A stretch of 64,000 nt of DNA from Streptomyces sp. QL37 (GCF_002941025.1 NZ_PTJS01000001.1:7206605-7270604); one strand, 5' to 3'. Positions 46,555 to 55,397 are shown, counted from the stretch's first letter. The notes: generated by a model not told the origin, from the sequence alone. Numbers and translations: made by a program.

Positions 46555-47882
46555 GCCGGAGCCACCCCGCGCACCTGCGCGGGGTGGGCGGCGGCCCCGT
46601 CGTACGTCTGTGACGGCGAGCCCCCCAGCCCGCGCGCCGGGCCCTGGCAGCCCTGGGCGGCCGCGATGCCCAGCGCGACGAGCAGCGTCACCACGACGAA
46701 GACGACGAGCCGCTGACGCAGCAGACGGGGGTTGGCCGGCCGCCGCTTCCCGCCCTTCCCCGCCGAGGTCGTCCGGACGCCGGGCCTCGAAGCCTGCCTG
46801 CCGTTCGTGCCCTTGGTCCCGAGGGGCTGCTGACCGGAGCGTGGGCCGCCCCGCGCCGCCCGGGACTGCGAGCCGCCGGTGCGAGAGGCCGCCGGGCGCG
46901 CCGACGCGGGGCGCCGGCCGCCCGGCGCGCGCGACTCCTGCGCGGGCCCCCCGGCCGTGTGCCGGGTCGCCTGTTCGGTGTACGGGCCCTCCATCCGGCC
47001 GGTCGGCCGGTCCAGCTCCCGCGCGCCCCGCTGGGCGGGAGGACGGCGCTCCTGCAGCCCCTGCGCCTCGCGCGCGGCGATCTCCTTGAGCCGCATGGAG
47101 AGCTGCAGGGTGCTCGGCCGCTCCTCCGGGTCCTTCGCCAGACAGGCCCGTACCAGGGGGGCGAGCGCATCGTGCACATCGAACAGATGTGGTTCCTCGT
47201 GCACCACGCGGTAGAGCATCACCTCGGAACTTCCGTGCCCGAAGGGTGAGTCCGCCATCGCCGCGTAGGCCAGGGTGGCGCCCAGCGAGAACACGTCCGT
47301 CGCGGGAGTCACCGCCGCACCCCGCACCTGCTCGGGCGCCAGGAAGCCCGGCGAGCCGACGGCCGTCCCCACATGCGTGAGCGTGCTGGCCCCGGTCGCC
47401 CAGGCGATGCCGAAGTCGATGATCCGGGGGCCCTTGGGGGAGAGGAGGATGTTGGACGGCTTCAGGTCACGGTGGACGACACCGGCCTCGTGCACGGCCA
47501 CCAGGCCCTCCGAGAGCGCCGCCCCGATCGAGGCCACCTCGGCGGCCGACAGAGGGCCTTCCTCGACGACCTTGTCGTGCAGCGAGGGGCCCGGTACGTA
47601 CTGCGTCGCGAACCACGGACGGTCCGCCTCCAGATCGGCGGCCACCAGCCGGGCCGTACAGCCGCCGCGGATCCTCCGGGCGGCGGACACCTCGCGCGCG
47701 AAACGCGAGCGGAACTCCTGGTCCTCCGCCAGATCAGGCCGGATCACCTTGAGCGCCACCCGCTGGCCCCGGCGGTCGGAACCCAGATAGACGACGCCCA
47801 TGCCGCCCGCGCCCAGTCGCCGGTGCAGCCTGAACGAGCCGACGACACGCGGGTCCTCGCGCCGGAGCCGCATCATCGCCAT
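46527..47882 (-). CDS. Membrane-anchored Ser/Thr protein kinase (PknB type)
   Basis: 451 residues. Kinase domain (about 15-275) with RRLGAGGMGVVYLG, the Lys in VALKVIRPD, VVHRDLKPSNILL and the DFG of IIDFGIAWATG, so it is catalytically complete. A long basic, Gly/Arg/Pro-rich linker leads to one membrane helix (about 392-411, LVVFVVVTLLVALGIAA) and a 40-residue external tail without PASTA or other sensor domain. The start is one of the ATGs at 47882 or 47876, preceded only by a weak GGGGA. Targets are unknown. Confidence 0.93.
   Translation of the reverse strand: MAMMRLRREDPRVVGSFRLHRRLGAGGMGVVYLGSDRRGQRVALKVIRPDLAEDQEFRSRFAREVSAARRIRGGCTARLVAADLEADRPWFATQYVPGPSLHDKVVEEGPLSAAEVASIGAALSEGLVAVHEAGVVHRDLKPSNILLSPKGPRIIDFGIAWATGASTLTHVGTAVGSPGFLAPEQVRGAAVTPATDVFSLGATLAYAAMADSPFGHGSSEVMLYRVVHEEPHLFDVHDALAPLVRACLAKDPEERPSTLQLSMRLKEIAAREAQGLQERRPPAQRGARELDRPTGRMEGPYTEQATRHTAGGPAQESRAPGGRRPASARPAASRTGGSQSRAARGGPRSGQQPLGTKGTNGRQASRPGVRTTSAGKGGKRRPANPRLLRQRLVVFVVVTLLVALGIAAAQGCQGPARGLGGSPSQTYDGAAAHPAQVRGVAPAQADTARVA
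46563..46586 (+). terminator. Hairpin after trmH-like gene, inside the kinase coding end
   Basis: CACCCCGCGC / GCGCGGGGTG, 10-bp stem with a 4-base loop, nine bases after the plus-strand stop. It lies within the last codons of the minus-strand kinase gene. Confidence 0.5.
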
Positions 47883-48087
47883 CGTCTGCCCATCCCCGCT
47901 GCCGGTCCGCCTGACGAGGCACAGCTTACGTACCCGTGGCGCGGCGCGCTCAGAGGCCGCGCCCTCACCGGCCCATCGATTGTCAGTGCCCGGTGGGAGA
48001 ATTGAGGAGTGGTCAGGGAGCCGGGGATCCAGGCTCCGTGGCGCGTGCGAGATCTCAAAGGACCTTCGCATAAGGGGGATTGGATCA

Positions 48088-48345
48088 ATGAAGGGCGATC
48101 GTGTGGAAATAGTCGTGGACGCGGGTGACACGACCAGGACGTACGAAGTGGTGGCCTCCAGGGCAGGCCGAAGGGTGGAGACAGCGGTCCGCCGGGGGGT
48201 GGTGGAAGTGAGTGAAGTCACCCGAAGTGGATCAGTTGTCCGTACCGCCCGGTTCATGGCGACCAGGGTGCTCGCCCTGGTCGAACAGCCGGTCCCCCGG
48301 GAGGACGCCTCCGAGCGCCCCCTCGGCGGTGCCCTCGACTCCTAG
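48088..48345 (+). CDS. Conserved small protein of unknown function
   Basis: 85 residues, predicted beta-rich (VEIVVDAGDTTRTYEVVASRAGRRVETAVRRGVVEVSEVTR), with no membrane segment. The codon usage is ordinary for the genome and GGGGGAT precedes the ATG by about 7 bases. It is divergent from the kinase gene and may be regulated with it. I recognise it only as a conserved Streptomyces hypothetical. Confidence 0.7.
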   Translation: MKGDRVEIVVDAGDTTRTYEVVASRAGRRVETAVRRGVVEVSEVTRSGSVVRTARFMATRVLALVEQPVPREDASERPLGGALDS

Positions 48346-48626
48346 CGGCTCCACCGGGTCGAGCCGGCCGGCCCGTCCGGGACCGGGCATACCATGCGAC
48401 CCCGTGGGCACCCCCTAGGTGCCGGGTGCCGTGACCATCACCGTTTCTCCACCCAGGGGAGTACACCGGGGGAGGTCGGCTCATCCTCCGGGAGGCCCGG
48501 CATTCGGTACGCGGGCATGACGCCGTGAGTCCTCCGTCTCCCTAATCTTGGAGTCAAGCGGCGGGCGTGGAACTCGTCCCCCGAGGCCAGACGCCCGCCG
48601 CTCCGGAACAGGTCAGGAGAGGAACC

Positions 48627-48833
48627 ATGGCGGACACGGCCGCGCGGACGATCATCCGCACGCAGGGTCGCAAGGCGCACGCCCCGTTCGGCGTACGCAC
48701 GTCCGGCACGCGCCACCCGCTGGTGGCGACAGCCATGGTTCTCCCCCTGGCGGCCCTGCTGGTCGTCGTCTTCGGCGGCTGGGACGCAGTGGTCACACAG
48801 GCGTCGTCCGTGGGCGTGATGCTGGGGCGCTGA
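48627..48833 (+). CDS. Small single-pass membrane protein of unknown function
   Basis: 68 residues. A hydrophilic, basic N-terminus is followed by one helix (LVATAMVLPLAALLVVVFGGW) and a short tail. AGGAGAGG lies four bases before the ATG, a strong site. Not in a named family that I know. Confidence 0.65.
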   Translation: MADTAARTIIRTQGRKAHAPFGVRTSGTRHPLVATAMVLPLAALLVVVFGGWDAVVTQASSVGVMLGR

Positions 48834-49078
48834 GCGGCGCCCCGGGTCCGGAAGAGCGGTCCGGACCGGGACATCCGGCCAACAGCCCCGTGGGGACGGG
48901 GGTGCGGCGGACGGCAGCGTTTGTCCGGCCAGCTGGGGAGCTGGCCGGACATCGCGCTGTCCGGGCCCGTTCGTTGCGCCGCAGCGGCCTCCGTCGCCCG
49001 CGCGGCGCCGGCGGCCGCGTACGATCGCCGCTGGGGCGGCCGCGGGCCGGCCGATCACCCCCGCGGGAGCAGATCCGG

Positions 49079-50041
49079 ATGACCACCACCCCTGTCGTAC
49101 GCGCGCTGGGCGAGCTCGCGCACGACAGCGCCCACGCCGCCACCACGGCATGCGGGTGCCCGCCGCCCCAGGTGCTCGCGGACCGGCCCGACGCCACGGT
49201 GGTCCGCAGCGGCCCGCACGTCGCCAAGGCGCACGCCCCGGACTCGGACCCCGCCGCCCTGGCGGCCCGCCTGTCCCTGGCCGCCTCGCCCCGGCTGGCG
49301 GGGATCCTGCTCCCGCCCCTGCCCGCCCCGGACGGCCCACCGGGCAGCGCCCAGGGCCGCACCGTGAGCCTCTGGCCGTACGGCTCGCCCGTCGACCCCT
49401 CGGACCCGGACGCCGCCCCCTGGGAGGAAGCCGCCACCCTCCTGGCCCGGCTGCACCGCACCCCGCCACCTCATCCCCTCCCGCCGATGCGCGGACCGGT
49501 CAAGGCCGCCCGGGCCGTGGCCAGGATGCGCACCGCCCGCCCCGGCGACCCGGCAGCCGGCCCCGTGCTGGCCGCCTGGCGCGGGCTGCCCGGCTGGGCC
49601 CGCGCCGAGCAGCCGACTCCGGAGCACCGGGACGGCTTCCTCTGCCACGGCGATCTGCACCTCGGCCAGCTCGTGCGGCACCCCGCGCACCACGGCCCCT
49701 GGCTGCTGATCGACATCGACGACACGGGCGTGGGCGACCCCGCCTGGGACCTGGCGCGGCCCGCGGCCTGGTACGCAGCCGGGCTGCTGCCGCCCGAGAT
49801 CTGGCTGCGCTTCCTCGACACCTACCGGGCCTCCGGAGGCCCCGCCGTACGGGCCGAAGGGGACCCGTGGCCCGAGCTGGACGTCGCGGCGCGGGCGCTC
49901 ACCGTACAGACCGCGGCCCTCGCACTCGCCAAGTCCGCGGCGGAGGACCGCAGTCCGGATGAGGTGGAACAGTTGATGATCGACGCATGTGTCCGAATTG
50001 CGTCCCTCCCGCCCGAGTTGGCGTCCGAATACGCGTCGTAG
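49079..50041 (+). CDS. Aminoglycoside-phosphotransferase-fold kinase (APH family)
   Basis: 320 residues. The kinase C-lobe shows the Brenner motif FLCHGDLHLGQLV and the metal motif LLIDIDDTGVGDPAWDLARPAAW, both intact. The N-lobe is short and Ala/Pro-rich. Such proteins phosphorylate small molecules (choline, homoserine, sugars, antibiotics). Nothing here points to resistance. GGGAG precedes the ATG. Confidence 0.85.
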   Translation: MTTTPVVRALGELAHDSAHAATTACGCPPPQVLADRPDATVVRSGPHVAKAHAPDSDPAALAARLSLAASPRLAGILLPPLPAPDGPPGSAQGRTVSLWPYGSPVDPSDPDAAPWEEAATLLARLHRTPPPHPLPPMRGPVKAARAVARMRTARPGDPAAGPVLAAWRGLPGWARAEQPTPEHRDGFLCHGDLHLGQLVRHPAHHGPWLLIDIDDTGVGDPAWDLARPAAWYAAGLLPPEIWLRFLDTYRASGGPAVRAEGDPWPELDVAARALTVQTAALALAKSAAEDRSPDEVEQLMIDACVRIASLPPELASEYAS

Positions 50042-50104
50042 GGTGAAGCGTGCACCGCCGGGCAGGTATCCGGCGACGCCGCCACGACCTGAGGAGTCCA
50101 CCCG

Positions 50105-50404
50105 ATGATCCAGTGCCCCAAGTGTCATGCCCCGATGAACACGTACAACCGCAACGGTGTGCAGATCGAGCAGTGCAGCGGCTGTCGCGGGATATTCCTC
50201 GACTACGGCGAGCTGGAGTCCCTGACCCGCCTGGAGTCGCAGTGGGCGCAGCAGGCCCCTCCCGCCCCGCAGCAGGGCTACCCCGCCGCGCAGCAGCCGT
50301 ACCCCGCGGCGCCGGCCCCCGCCTGGGGGGCGCCGCACCAGGGCGGTCACCACGGCGGCCACCACCGTCAGAAGAGCTTCGGCCGGATGCTGTTCAGCTC
50401 CTGA
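50105..50404 (+). CDS. TFIIB-type zinc-ribbon protein
   Basis: 99 residues. The N-terminal zinc ribbon has two Cys pairs, CPKC (residues 4-7) and CSGC (about 24-27), within IEQCSGCRGIFLDYGELE, the zf-TFIIB pattern. The rest is Pro/Gln/Ala-rich, then a His/Gly-rich stretch (HQGGHHGGHHRQKSFGRMLF) that could bind metal. Cytosolic; role unknown. Confidence 0.85.
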   Translation: MIQCPKCHAPMNTYNRNGVQIEQCSGCRGIFLDYGELESLTRLESQWAQQAPPAPQQGYPAAQQPYPAAPAPAWGAPHQGGHHGGHHRQKSFGRMLFSS

Positions 50405-50533
50405 CCGCGGCCTCCGGGCGGGTAGTTGCGCAGGGCGGGTCCGGGCAGATGCCCGGGCCCGCATTGCATACGGTCGACCGACTTCCCCTCACGATCTAGT
50501 CATGGCCATGGCTGATGCCTAGAGTGCGGATCC

Positions 50534-51883
50534 ATGAACTTCCTCGACAGGTCCCGGACTGTCGCGCCCCCGGGGTGGAGCCGCTGGCTCGTACCGCCCG
50601 CCGCGCTCGCCGTGCACCTCTCCATCGGACAGGCCTACGCCTGGAGCGTGTTCAAGCCCCCGCTCGAGTCCGCTCTCGGCCTCTCGGGCACTGCCAGTGC
50701 TCTCCCGTTCCAGCTGGGCATCGTCATGCTCGGCCTCTCGGCCGCCTTCGGCGGCACGCTCGTCGAACGCAACGGCCCACGCTGGGCGATGTTCGTCTCC
50801 CTCGTCTGCTTCTCCTCCGGCTTCCTCGTCGCCGCGCTCGGCGCCTCCACCGGCCAGTACTGGCTCGTCGTCCTCGGCTACGGATTCATAGGCGGCATAG
50901 GCCTCGGCATCGGCTACATCTCGCCGGTCTCCACCCTCATCAAGTGGTTCCCCGACCGCCCGGGCATGGCCACCGGCATCGCCATCATGGGATTCGGCGG
51001 CGGCGCCCTCATCGCCTCACCCTGGTCCACCGGCATGCTGGAGAGCTTCGGGACGGACCGCTCCGGCATCGCCACGGCCTTTCTCGTCCACGGTGTCGTC
51101 TACGCCGCCTTCATGGCGCTCGGCGTCTTCCTCGTGCGGGTGCCGCCGGACGGCTGGCTCCCCGACGGCTGGGAACCGAAGCAGGAGACCCGCAGGCTCG
51201 TCACCAACGCCCAGGTCTCCGCCCGCAACGCCCTGCGCACACCGCAGTTCTGGTGCCTGTGGGTGGTCCTCTGCATGAACGTCACCGCGGGCATCGGCAT
51301 CCTCGAGAAGGCCGTGCCCATGATCCAGGACTTCTTCGCGGACACCTCCACCCCGGTCTCCGTCTCCGCCGCCGCGGGCTTCGTCGCCCTGCTCTCGCTG
51401 GCCAACATGGGCGGCCGACTCCTGTGGTCCTCCACCTCGGACCTCATCGGCCGCAAGAACATGTACCGGGTCTACCTGGGCGTCGGCGCGCTCATGTACG
51501 TGATCATTGCCCAGCTGGGCAACGACTCCAAGCCGCTCTTCATCTGCTGCGCGCTCGTGATCCTGTCCTTCTACGGCGGAGGCTTCGCGACCGCCCCCGC
51601 CTATCTGCGGGACCTCTTCGGCACCTACCAGGTGGGAGCCATCCACGGCCGCCTGCTGACCGCGTGGTCCACCGCCGGCGTCCTGGGCCCACTGATCGTC
51701 AACCGGGTCGCCGACGCGGGGGAGCGGGCAGGGCACAGCGGCCCCAGCCTCTACACGACCTCCCTGACGATCATGATCGGGCTGCTGGTCGTCGGCTTCG
51801 TCGCCAATGAATGCATACGCCCGGTCAACGCGCGCTTCCACGAGGCACCGGAAGGGAGCCCCCGTGTCCACCAGCAGTCGTAA
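50534..51883 (+). CDS. OFA-family MFS transporter (oxalate/formate antiporter-like)
   Basis: 449 residues and twelve membrane helices. HLSIGQAYAWSVFKPPLE at helix 1, GFGGGALIASPWSTGML in the middle and FATAPAYLRDLFGTYQVGAIHGRLLTAWSTAG in the second half are the OFA subgroup signatures. It is expected to transport small carboxylates; which one is unknown. A 38-residue partner gene begins inside its 3' end. Confidence 0.92.
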   Translation: MNFLDRSRTVAPPGWSRWLVPPAALAVHLSIGQAYAWSVFKPPLESALGLSGTASALPFQLGIVMLGLSAAFGGTLVERNGPRWAMFVSLVCFSSGFLVAALGASTGQYWLVVLGYGFIGGIGLGIGYISPVSTLIKWFPDRPGMATGIAIMGFGGGALIASPWSTGMLESFGTDRSGIATAFLVHGVVYAAFMALGVFLVRVPPDGWLPDGWEPKQETRRLVTNAQVSARNALRTPQFWCLWVVLCMNVTAGIGILEKAVPMIQDFFADTSTPVSVSAAAGFVALLSLANMGGRLLWSSTSDLIGRKNMYRVYLGVGALMYVIIAQLGNDSKPLFICCALVILSFYGGGFATAPAYLRDLFGTYQVGAIHGRLLTAWSTAGVLGPLIVNRVADAGERAGHSGPSLYTTSLTIMIGLLVVGFVANECIRPVNARFHEAPEGSPRVHQQS

Positions 51884-51980
51884 GCCCCTCATGGCGTTCG
51901 TCTGGCTCTGGGTCGCCGTGCCGTTCGGCTACGGGCTGTACGAGCTCGTCCGCAAGGCCACCCAGCTCTTCACCGGCTGA
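51864..51980 (+). CDS. MFS transporter small subunit-like membrane peptide (38 residues)
   Basis: GTG start at 51864 with GGGAG upstream, inside the last 20 bases of the OFA transporter gene but in another frame. The peptide has one helix, LMAFVWLWVAVPFGYGLYELV, and ends KATQLFTG. Peptides of this size and sequence style beside OFA-type MFS genes are known as MFS small subunits. It probably associates with the transporter. A bidirectional terminator follows at 51998. Confidence 0.75.
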   Translation: MSTSSRKPLMAFVWLWVAVPFGYGLYELVRKATQLFTG

Positions 51981-51997
51981 ACCCCCACCGCCCACGA

Positions 51998-52033
51998 CGA
52001 AACCCCCGGTCGTAGAGACGACCGGGGGTTTCG
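51998..52033. terminator. Bidirectional terminator, OFA operon / tRNA cluster
   Basis: Perfect 16-bp stem CGAAACCCCCGGTCGT / ACGACCGGGGGTTTCG with loop AGAG. Lies 17 bases beyond the small-subunit stop and just past the last minus-strand tRNA; it serves both. Confidence 0.8.
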
Positions 52034-52035
52034 AC

Positions 52036-52110
52036 TGGTGCGCGATACTGGGATTGAACCAGTGACCTCTTCCGTGTCAGGGAAGCGCTCTCCCGCTGAG
52101 CTAATCGCGC
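52036..52110 (-). tRNA. tRNA-Val (GAC), copy 1, CCA encoded
   Basis: Acceptor stem GCGCGAT / ATCGCGC, D-arm TAGCTCAGC, anticodon loop CTGACAC (GAC), T-arm GGTTCAATCC. The 3' CCA is in the genome. Confidence 0.96.
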
Positions 52111-52133
52111 AGGGTGAACCTGCGTGTACTGCG

Positions 52134-52205
52134 TGCGCGATACTGGGATTGAACCAGTGACCTCTTCCGTGTCAGGGAAGCGCTCTCCCGCTGAGCTAAT
52201 CGCGC
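52134..52205 (-). tRNA. tRNA-Val (GAC), copy 2, no encoded CCA
   Basis: Same 72-base body as copy 1 (acceptor GCGCGAT, anticodon loop CTGACAC). The 3' flank after the discriminator A is CGC, so CCA must be added enzymatically. Confidence 0.96.
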
Positions 52206-52224
52206 GGGGGTCCTTGCGGACCGG

Positions 52225-52296
52225 TGGACGATACTGGGATTGAACCAGTGACCCCTTCCGTGTCAGGGAAGTGCTCTCCCGCTGAGCTAATCGTCC
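52225..52296 (-). tRNA. tRNA-Val (GAC), copy 3, variant acceptor stem
   Basis: Acceptor GGACGAT / ATCGTCC, and minor changes in the D-arm to anticodon-stem junction and variable region compared with copies 1 and 2. The anticodon loop CTGACAC (GAC) is the same. No encoded CCA. Confidence 0.95.
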
Positions 52297-52297
52297 T

Positions 52298-52371
52298 TGG
52301 AGGTGGAGACGGGATTTGAACCCGTGTAGACGGCTTTGCAGGCCGTTGCCTCGCCTCTCGGCCACTCCACC
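52298..52371 (-). tRNA. tRNA-Cys (GCA), CCA encoded
   Basis: Acceptor GGTGGAG / CTCCACC, anticodon stem ACGGC/GCCGT with loop CTGCAAA (GCA), T-loop GGTTCAAATCC, discriminator T followed by CCA. Confidence 0.96.
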
Positions 52372-52408
52372 AGGGATGGGGGTTCGGGAAGATCCCCCAT
52401 CTACTGCG

Positions 52409-52481
52409 AGCGGACGACCAGGTTCGAACTGGCGACCTCAACCTTGGCAAGGTTGCGCTCTACCAACTGAGCTACGTCCGC
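52409..52481 (-). tRNA. tRNA-Gly (GCC)
   Basis: Acceptor GCGGACG / CGTCCGC, anticodon stem CAACC/GGTTG with loop TTGCCAA (GCC), T-arm AGTTCGAAC. No encoded CCA. First gene of the minus-strand cluster Gly-Cys-Val-Val-Val. Confidence 0.96.
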
Positions 52482-52612
52482 TTGTCTTTCCCGGACCGCT
52501 TGCGCGTCCCGGCGACGTGTTGAACTCTAGCGGATTCCCGGGCCAGCACAAAAACGCGTTTGCGCAGCGTGCTGCGCCACCGTCGCCCGCCGCAGGTCAC
52601 CGCCTGCCGCCT

Positions 52613-52618
52613 TAGACT
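52613..52618 (+). promoter_or_regulatory. -10 box of leaderless pabB-like gene
   Basis: TAGACT, seven bases before the GTG at 52626; no Shine-Dalgarno is present between. Confidence 0.5.
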
Positions 52619-52625
52619 CGGTCAC

Positions 52626-53678
52626 GTGCGCGACCTCACCCCCCTTGCCCGCTTCGGTGGCCTCGTCGCCTCCGGCCTGCTGGATGTCACCAGCGACCCA
52701 GCCGCTCTTGAATCATCCGGTTTCTGGGCGGTATGTATCGATTTCGAAGGTCGTCCCGTCTGTGCCCGCTTCGCCACCGTGCGGTCCGAGGAGGTCCCGC
52801 TCCCCGTGCCCGGGGCCTGGCGAGGCCCCTCCCCGGAGGAGTGGACGTCCTCACTCGACGAGCAGGCCTACGTGGCGGGCGTACGACGGATCCGTGAACA
52901 CATCGCGGCCGGGGAGGTCTACCAGGCCAACCTCTGCAGGGTCCTGTCCGCACCGCTGCCCGGCCCCCGGGCCGACGTGGACGCGCTCACGGCGCTGCTC
53001 GCCCGCGGCAACCCGGCGCCCTACGCGGGAACGATCCGGCTCCCGGCGCACGGCGTGGAGATCGCGACCGCCTCTCCCGAGCTCTTCCTCGCACGCGACG
53101 GCCGGACCGTCGAATCCGGTCCGATCAAGGGCACCGGGCGCACCGAGGACGACCTGCTGGAGAAGGACCACGCGGAGAACGTGATGATCGTGGATCTGGT
53201 CCGCAACGACCTGGGGCGGGTCTGCGCACCAGGCAGCGTGAGCGTCCCCGACCTCTGCGCCGTGGAGAAGCACCCAGGGCTCGTCCACCTCGTCTCCACC
53301 GTGCGCGGCCGGCTCGCCGACGGCGCCGGGTGGCCGGAACTGCTCACCGCGGCGTTCCCGCCCGGATCCGTCACCGGCGCGCCCAAGTCCAGCGCCCTGG
53401 GGATCATCGAAGCTCTGGAGACGGCTCCCCGCGGCCCGTACTGCGGAGCCGTCGGCTGGGTGGACGCCGACCGGGGCACCGCGGAACTGGCCGTCGGCAT
53501 ACGGACCTTCTGGATCGACCGCACCGGGCCGGCACCCCTTCTCCGCTTCGGCACCGGAGCCGGCATCACCTGGGGATCCGACCCGGCGCGCGAATGGGCC
53601 GAGACCGAGCTCAAGGCCTCCCGGCTGCTCGCTGTAGCGTCGGGCGCCTACGAGGAGACAGGAAGGACCGCGTCATGA
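52626..53678 (+). CDS. pabB: Chorismate-binding protein, PabB-like (aminodeoxychorismate synthase component I)
   Basis: 350 residues, the short form without the full N-terminal domain. The chorismate-binding core shows IREHIAAGEVYQANLCRVL, SPELFLARDGRTVESGPIKGT, DLVRNDLGRVC, HLVSTVRG and FPPGSVTGAPKSSALGII. With glutamine- or ammonia-derived nitrogen it makes 4-amino-4-deoxychorismate for folate (or for a PABA-derived product). Overlaps the next gene (ATGA), a class-IV aminotransferase/lyase, the usual partner. No glutaminase subunit is adjacent. Confidence 0.9.
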   Translation: MRDLTPLARFGGLVASGLLDVTSDPAALESSGFWAVCIDFEGRPVCARFATVRSEEVPLPVPGAWRGPSPEEWTSSLDEQAYVAGVRRIREHIAAGEVYQANLCRVLSAPLPGPRADVDALTALLARGNPAPYAGTIRLPAHGVEIATASPELFLARDGRTVESGPIKGTGRTEDDLLEKDHAENVMIVDLVRNDLGRVCAPGSVSVPDLCAVEKHPGLVHLVSTVRGRLADGAGWPELLTAAFPPGSVTGAPKSSALGIIEALETAPRGPYCGAVGWVDADRGTAELAVGIRTFWIDRTGPAPLLRFGTGAGITWGSDPAREWAETELKASRLLAVASGAYEETGRTAS

Positions 53679-54496
53679 GGATCTGGGTCAACGGCGGGCT
53701 GCACGATGCCGATGACGCACGGCTGTCCGTGCTCGACCACGGGCTGACCGTGGGGGACGGCATCTTCGAGACCGTCAAGGTCGCCGGGGGCCGCCCCTTC
53801 GCCCTCACCCGGCACCTCGACCGGCTGACGCGCTCGGCCAGGGGCCTGGGCCTGACGGACCCCGATCACGACGAGGTCCGCCACGCGGTGGCGGCGGTCG
53901 TCGAGGCCAACCCCATGGAGCTCGGCAGGCTCCGCATCACCTTCACCGGCGGTCTCTCACCGCTCGGCTCGGACCGCGGGGACGCCGGGCCCAGCCTGGT
54001 CGTCGCGCTGGGAGAGGCGGCACGCCGTCCCGACAGCACCGCCGTGGTGACCGTCCCCTGGACGCGCAACGAACGCGGGGCGGTGACAGGCCTCAAGACC
54101 ACCTCGTACGCCGAGAACGTCGTCGCTCTCGCGCGCGCCCACGAGGGGGGCGCCTCGGAGGCGCTCTTCCCCAACACCGTCGGGCAGCTCTGCGAGGGCA
54201 CCGGCTCCAACGTCTTCGTCGTCCTCGACGGCCGGATCCACACGCCCCCCGTCACGTCGGGGTGCCTCGCGGGGATCACCCGTGCACTAGCCGTGGAGTG
54301 GACGGGGGCGCAGGAGACCGACCTTCCGCTGGACGTGCTCGAACGGGCCGACGAGATCTTCCTGACCTCCACGCTCCGCGACATCCAGGCCGTCCACCGG
54401 GTCGACGCGCGAGAGCTGCCCGGCGCCCCGGGGCCCGTGACGGCGAAGGCGATGCGGGTCTTCGACGAGCGCGCGGCGGACGATCTCGATCCGTGA
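53675..54496 (+). CDS. pabC: Class-IV aminotransferase / aminodeoxychorismate lyase (PabC-like)
   Basis: 273 residues, PLP fold type IV. LSVLDHGLTVGDGIFETVKV at the start, the PLP-lysine in TGLKTTSYAENVVALARA and the phosphate-binding region EALFPNTVGQLCEGTGSNVFVV. Coupled to pabB by a 4-base overlap, so it most likely releases pyruvate from aminodeoxychorismate to give p-aminobenzoate. A branched-chain aminotransferase-like activity is the alternative. Confidence 0.9.
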   Translation: MRIWVNGGLHDADDARLSVLDHGLTVGDGIFETVKVAGGRPFALTRHLDRLTRSARGLGLTDPDHDEVRHAVAAVVEANPMELGRLRITFTGGLSPLGSDRGDAGPSLVVALGEAARRPDSTAVVTVPWTRNERGAVTGLKTTSYAENVVALARAHEGGASEALFPNTVGQLCEGTGSNVFVVLDGRIHTPPVTSGCLAGITRALAVEWTGAQETDLPLDVLERADEIFLTSTLRDIQAVHRVDARELPGAPGPVTAKAMRVFDERAADDLDP

Positions 54497-54560
54497 GCCC
54501 GGGCCGAACCGGAACCGAAAAAGGGGTGACGGCCCGCCGCCCAGCGGATAGAACGACCTG

Positions 54561-55397
54561 ATGACCACGACCATCCGGCCGGCCGAGCCGGTCCAGCAAG
54601 GCGCCGACGGCGTTCGGGCACGGACCTACGACGTGTGCGACAACGGGCGGCCCGTGGGCGCCGTCGCCATCTCCACCGACCCGGCGTTCGGCGCCTCGGC
54701 GGGCGTACTCCAGTCGCTCGGCATCGACGAGGCGCACCGGAGACGCGGGCGGGGAACCATCGCCGCGCTCGCCGCCGAGGAGGTGCTCCGCGGCTGGGGC
54801 TGTACGCAGGTCCGTCTGGTGGCCCCCGTGGACAACCACGCGGCCCGCGCCCTGGCCGCCGTACTCGGCTACACCGAGCGCAGCCGCAACATGCTGAAGG
54901 CCCTCCGGAGGACCGCCCCCGCACTGGCCGCCGGACTCACCGGCCGTCCCATGACGGAGCAGGAGTACGCCGCGTGGGAGGCCACCAGCGTCGACACGTA
55001 CACGCAGGAGTGGGTGGAGCGCGGCGTCCCGGAGGAGCAGGCCCGGCGCAAGTCCGAGACGGATCACGCCACCAATCTGCCGGACGGCCTGGCCACCCCC
55101 GGCATGTACTTCCACGTCCTCGTCCACGACGGCGCCGTCGTCGGCTATGTCTGGGTGGCGCGTCGTGACGTGCCGGACGGCGACGACCTCGGCTACGTCT
55201 TCGACGTGGAGGTGCGCGAGGAGTACCGGGGGCGCGGGTACGGCCGGGCGCTGATGCACCTCGCGGAGGCCGTCACGCTCGACGCCGGCCTCGGCCTCCT
55301 CGGCCTGCACGTCTTCGCTGACAACACACCCGCGCTGCGGCTGTACGAGTCGCTCGGTTACGAGGTGACGCAGTACAACCTGGCCAAGGCCCTGTAG
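54561..55397 (+). CDS. Tandem-domain GNAT N-acetyltransferase
   Basis: 278 residues with two GNAT units. The N-terminal unit is shortened (GIDEAHRRRGRGTIAALAAEE, ARALAAVLGYTERSRNML). The C-terminal one is complete (DVEVREEYRGRGYGRALMHLAEAV, ALRLYESLGYEVTQYNLAK). TAGAAC ends six bases before the ATG, so a leaderless transcript is possible. Substrate unknown. Confidence 0.87.
   Translation: MTTTIRPAEPVQQGADGVRARTYDVCDNGRPVGAVAISTDPAFGASAGVLQSLGIDEAHRRRGRGTIAALAAEEVLRGWGCTQVRLVAPVDNHAARALAAVLGYTERSRNMLKALRRTAPALAAGLTGRPMTEQEYAAWEATSVDTYTQEWVERGVPEEQARRKSETDHATNLPDGLATPGMYFHVLVHDGAVVGYVWVARRDVPDGDDLGYVFDVEVREEYRGRGYGRALMHLAEAVTLDAGLGLLGLHVFADNTPALRLYESLGYEVTQYNLAKAL

Noticed and set aside
52036..52481. 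Integration site or genomic island at the tRNA cluster
   Set aside because: No integrase, no direct repeat of a tRNA 3' end, and ordinary core genes on both sides.
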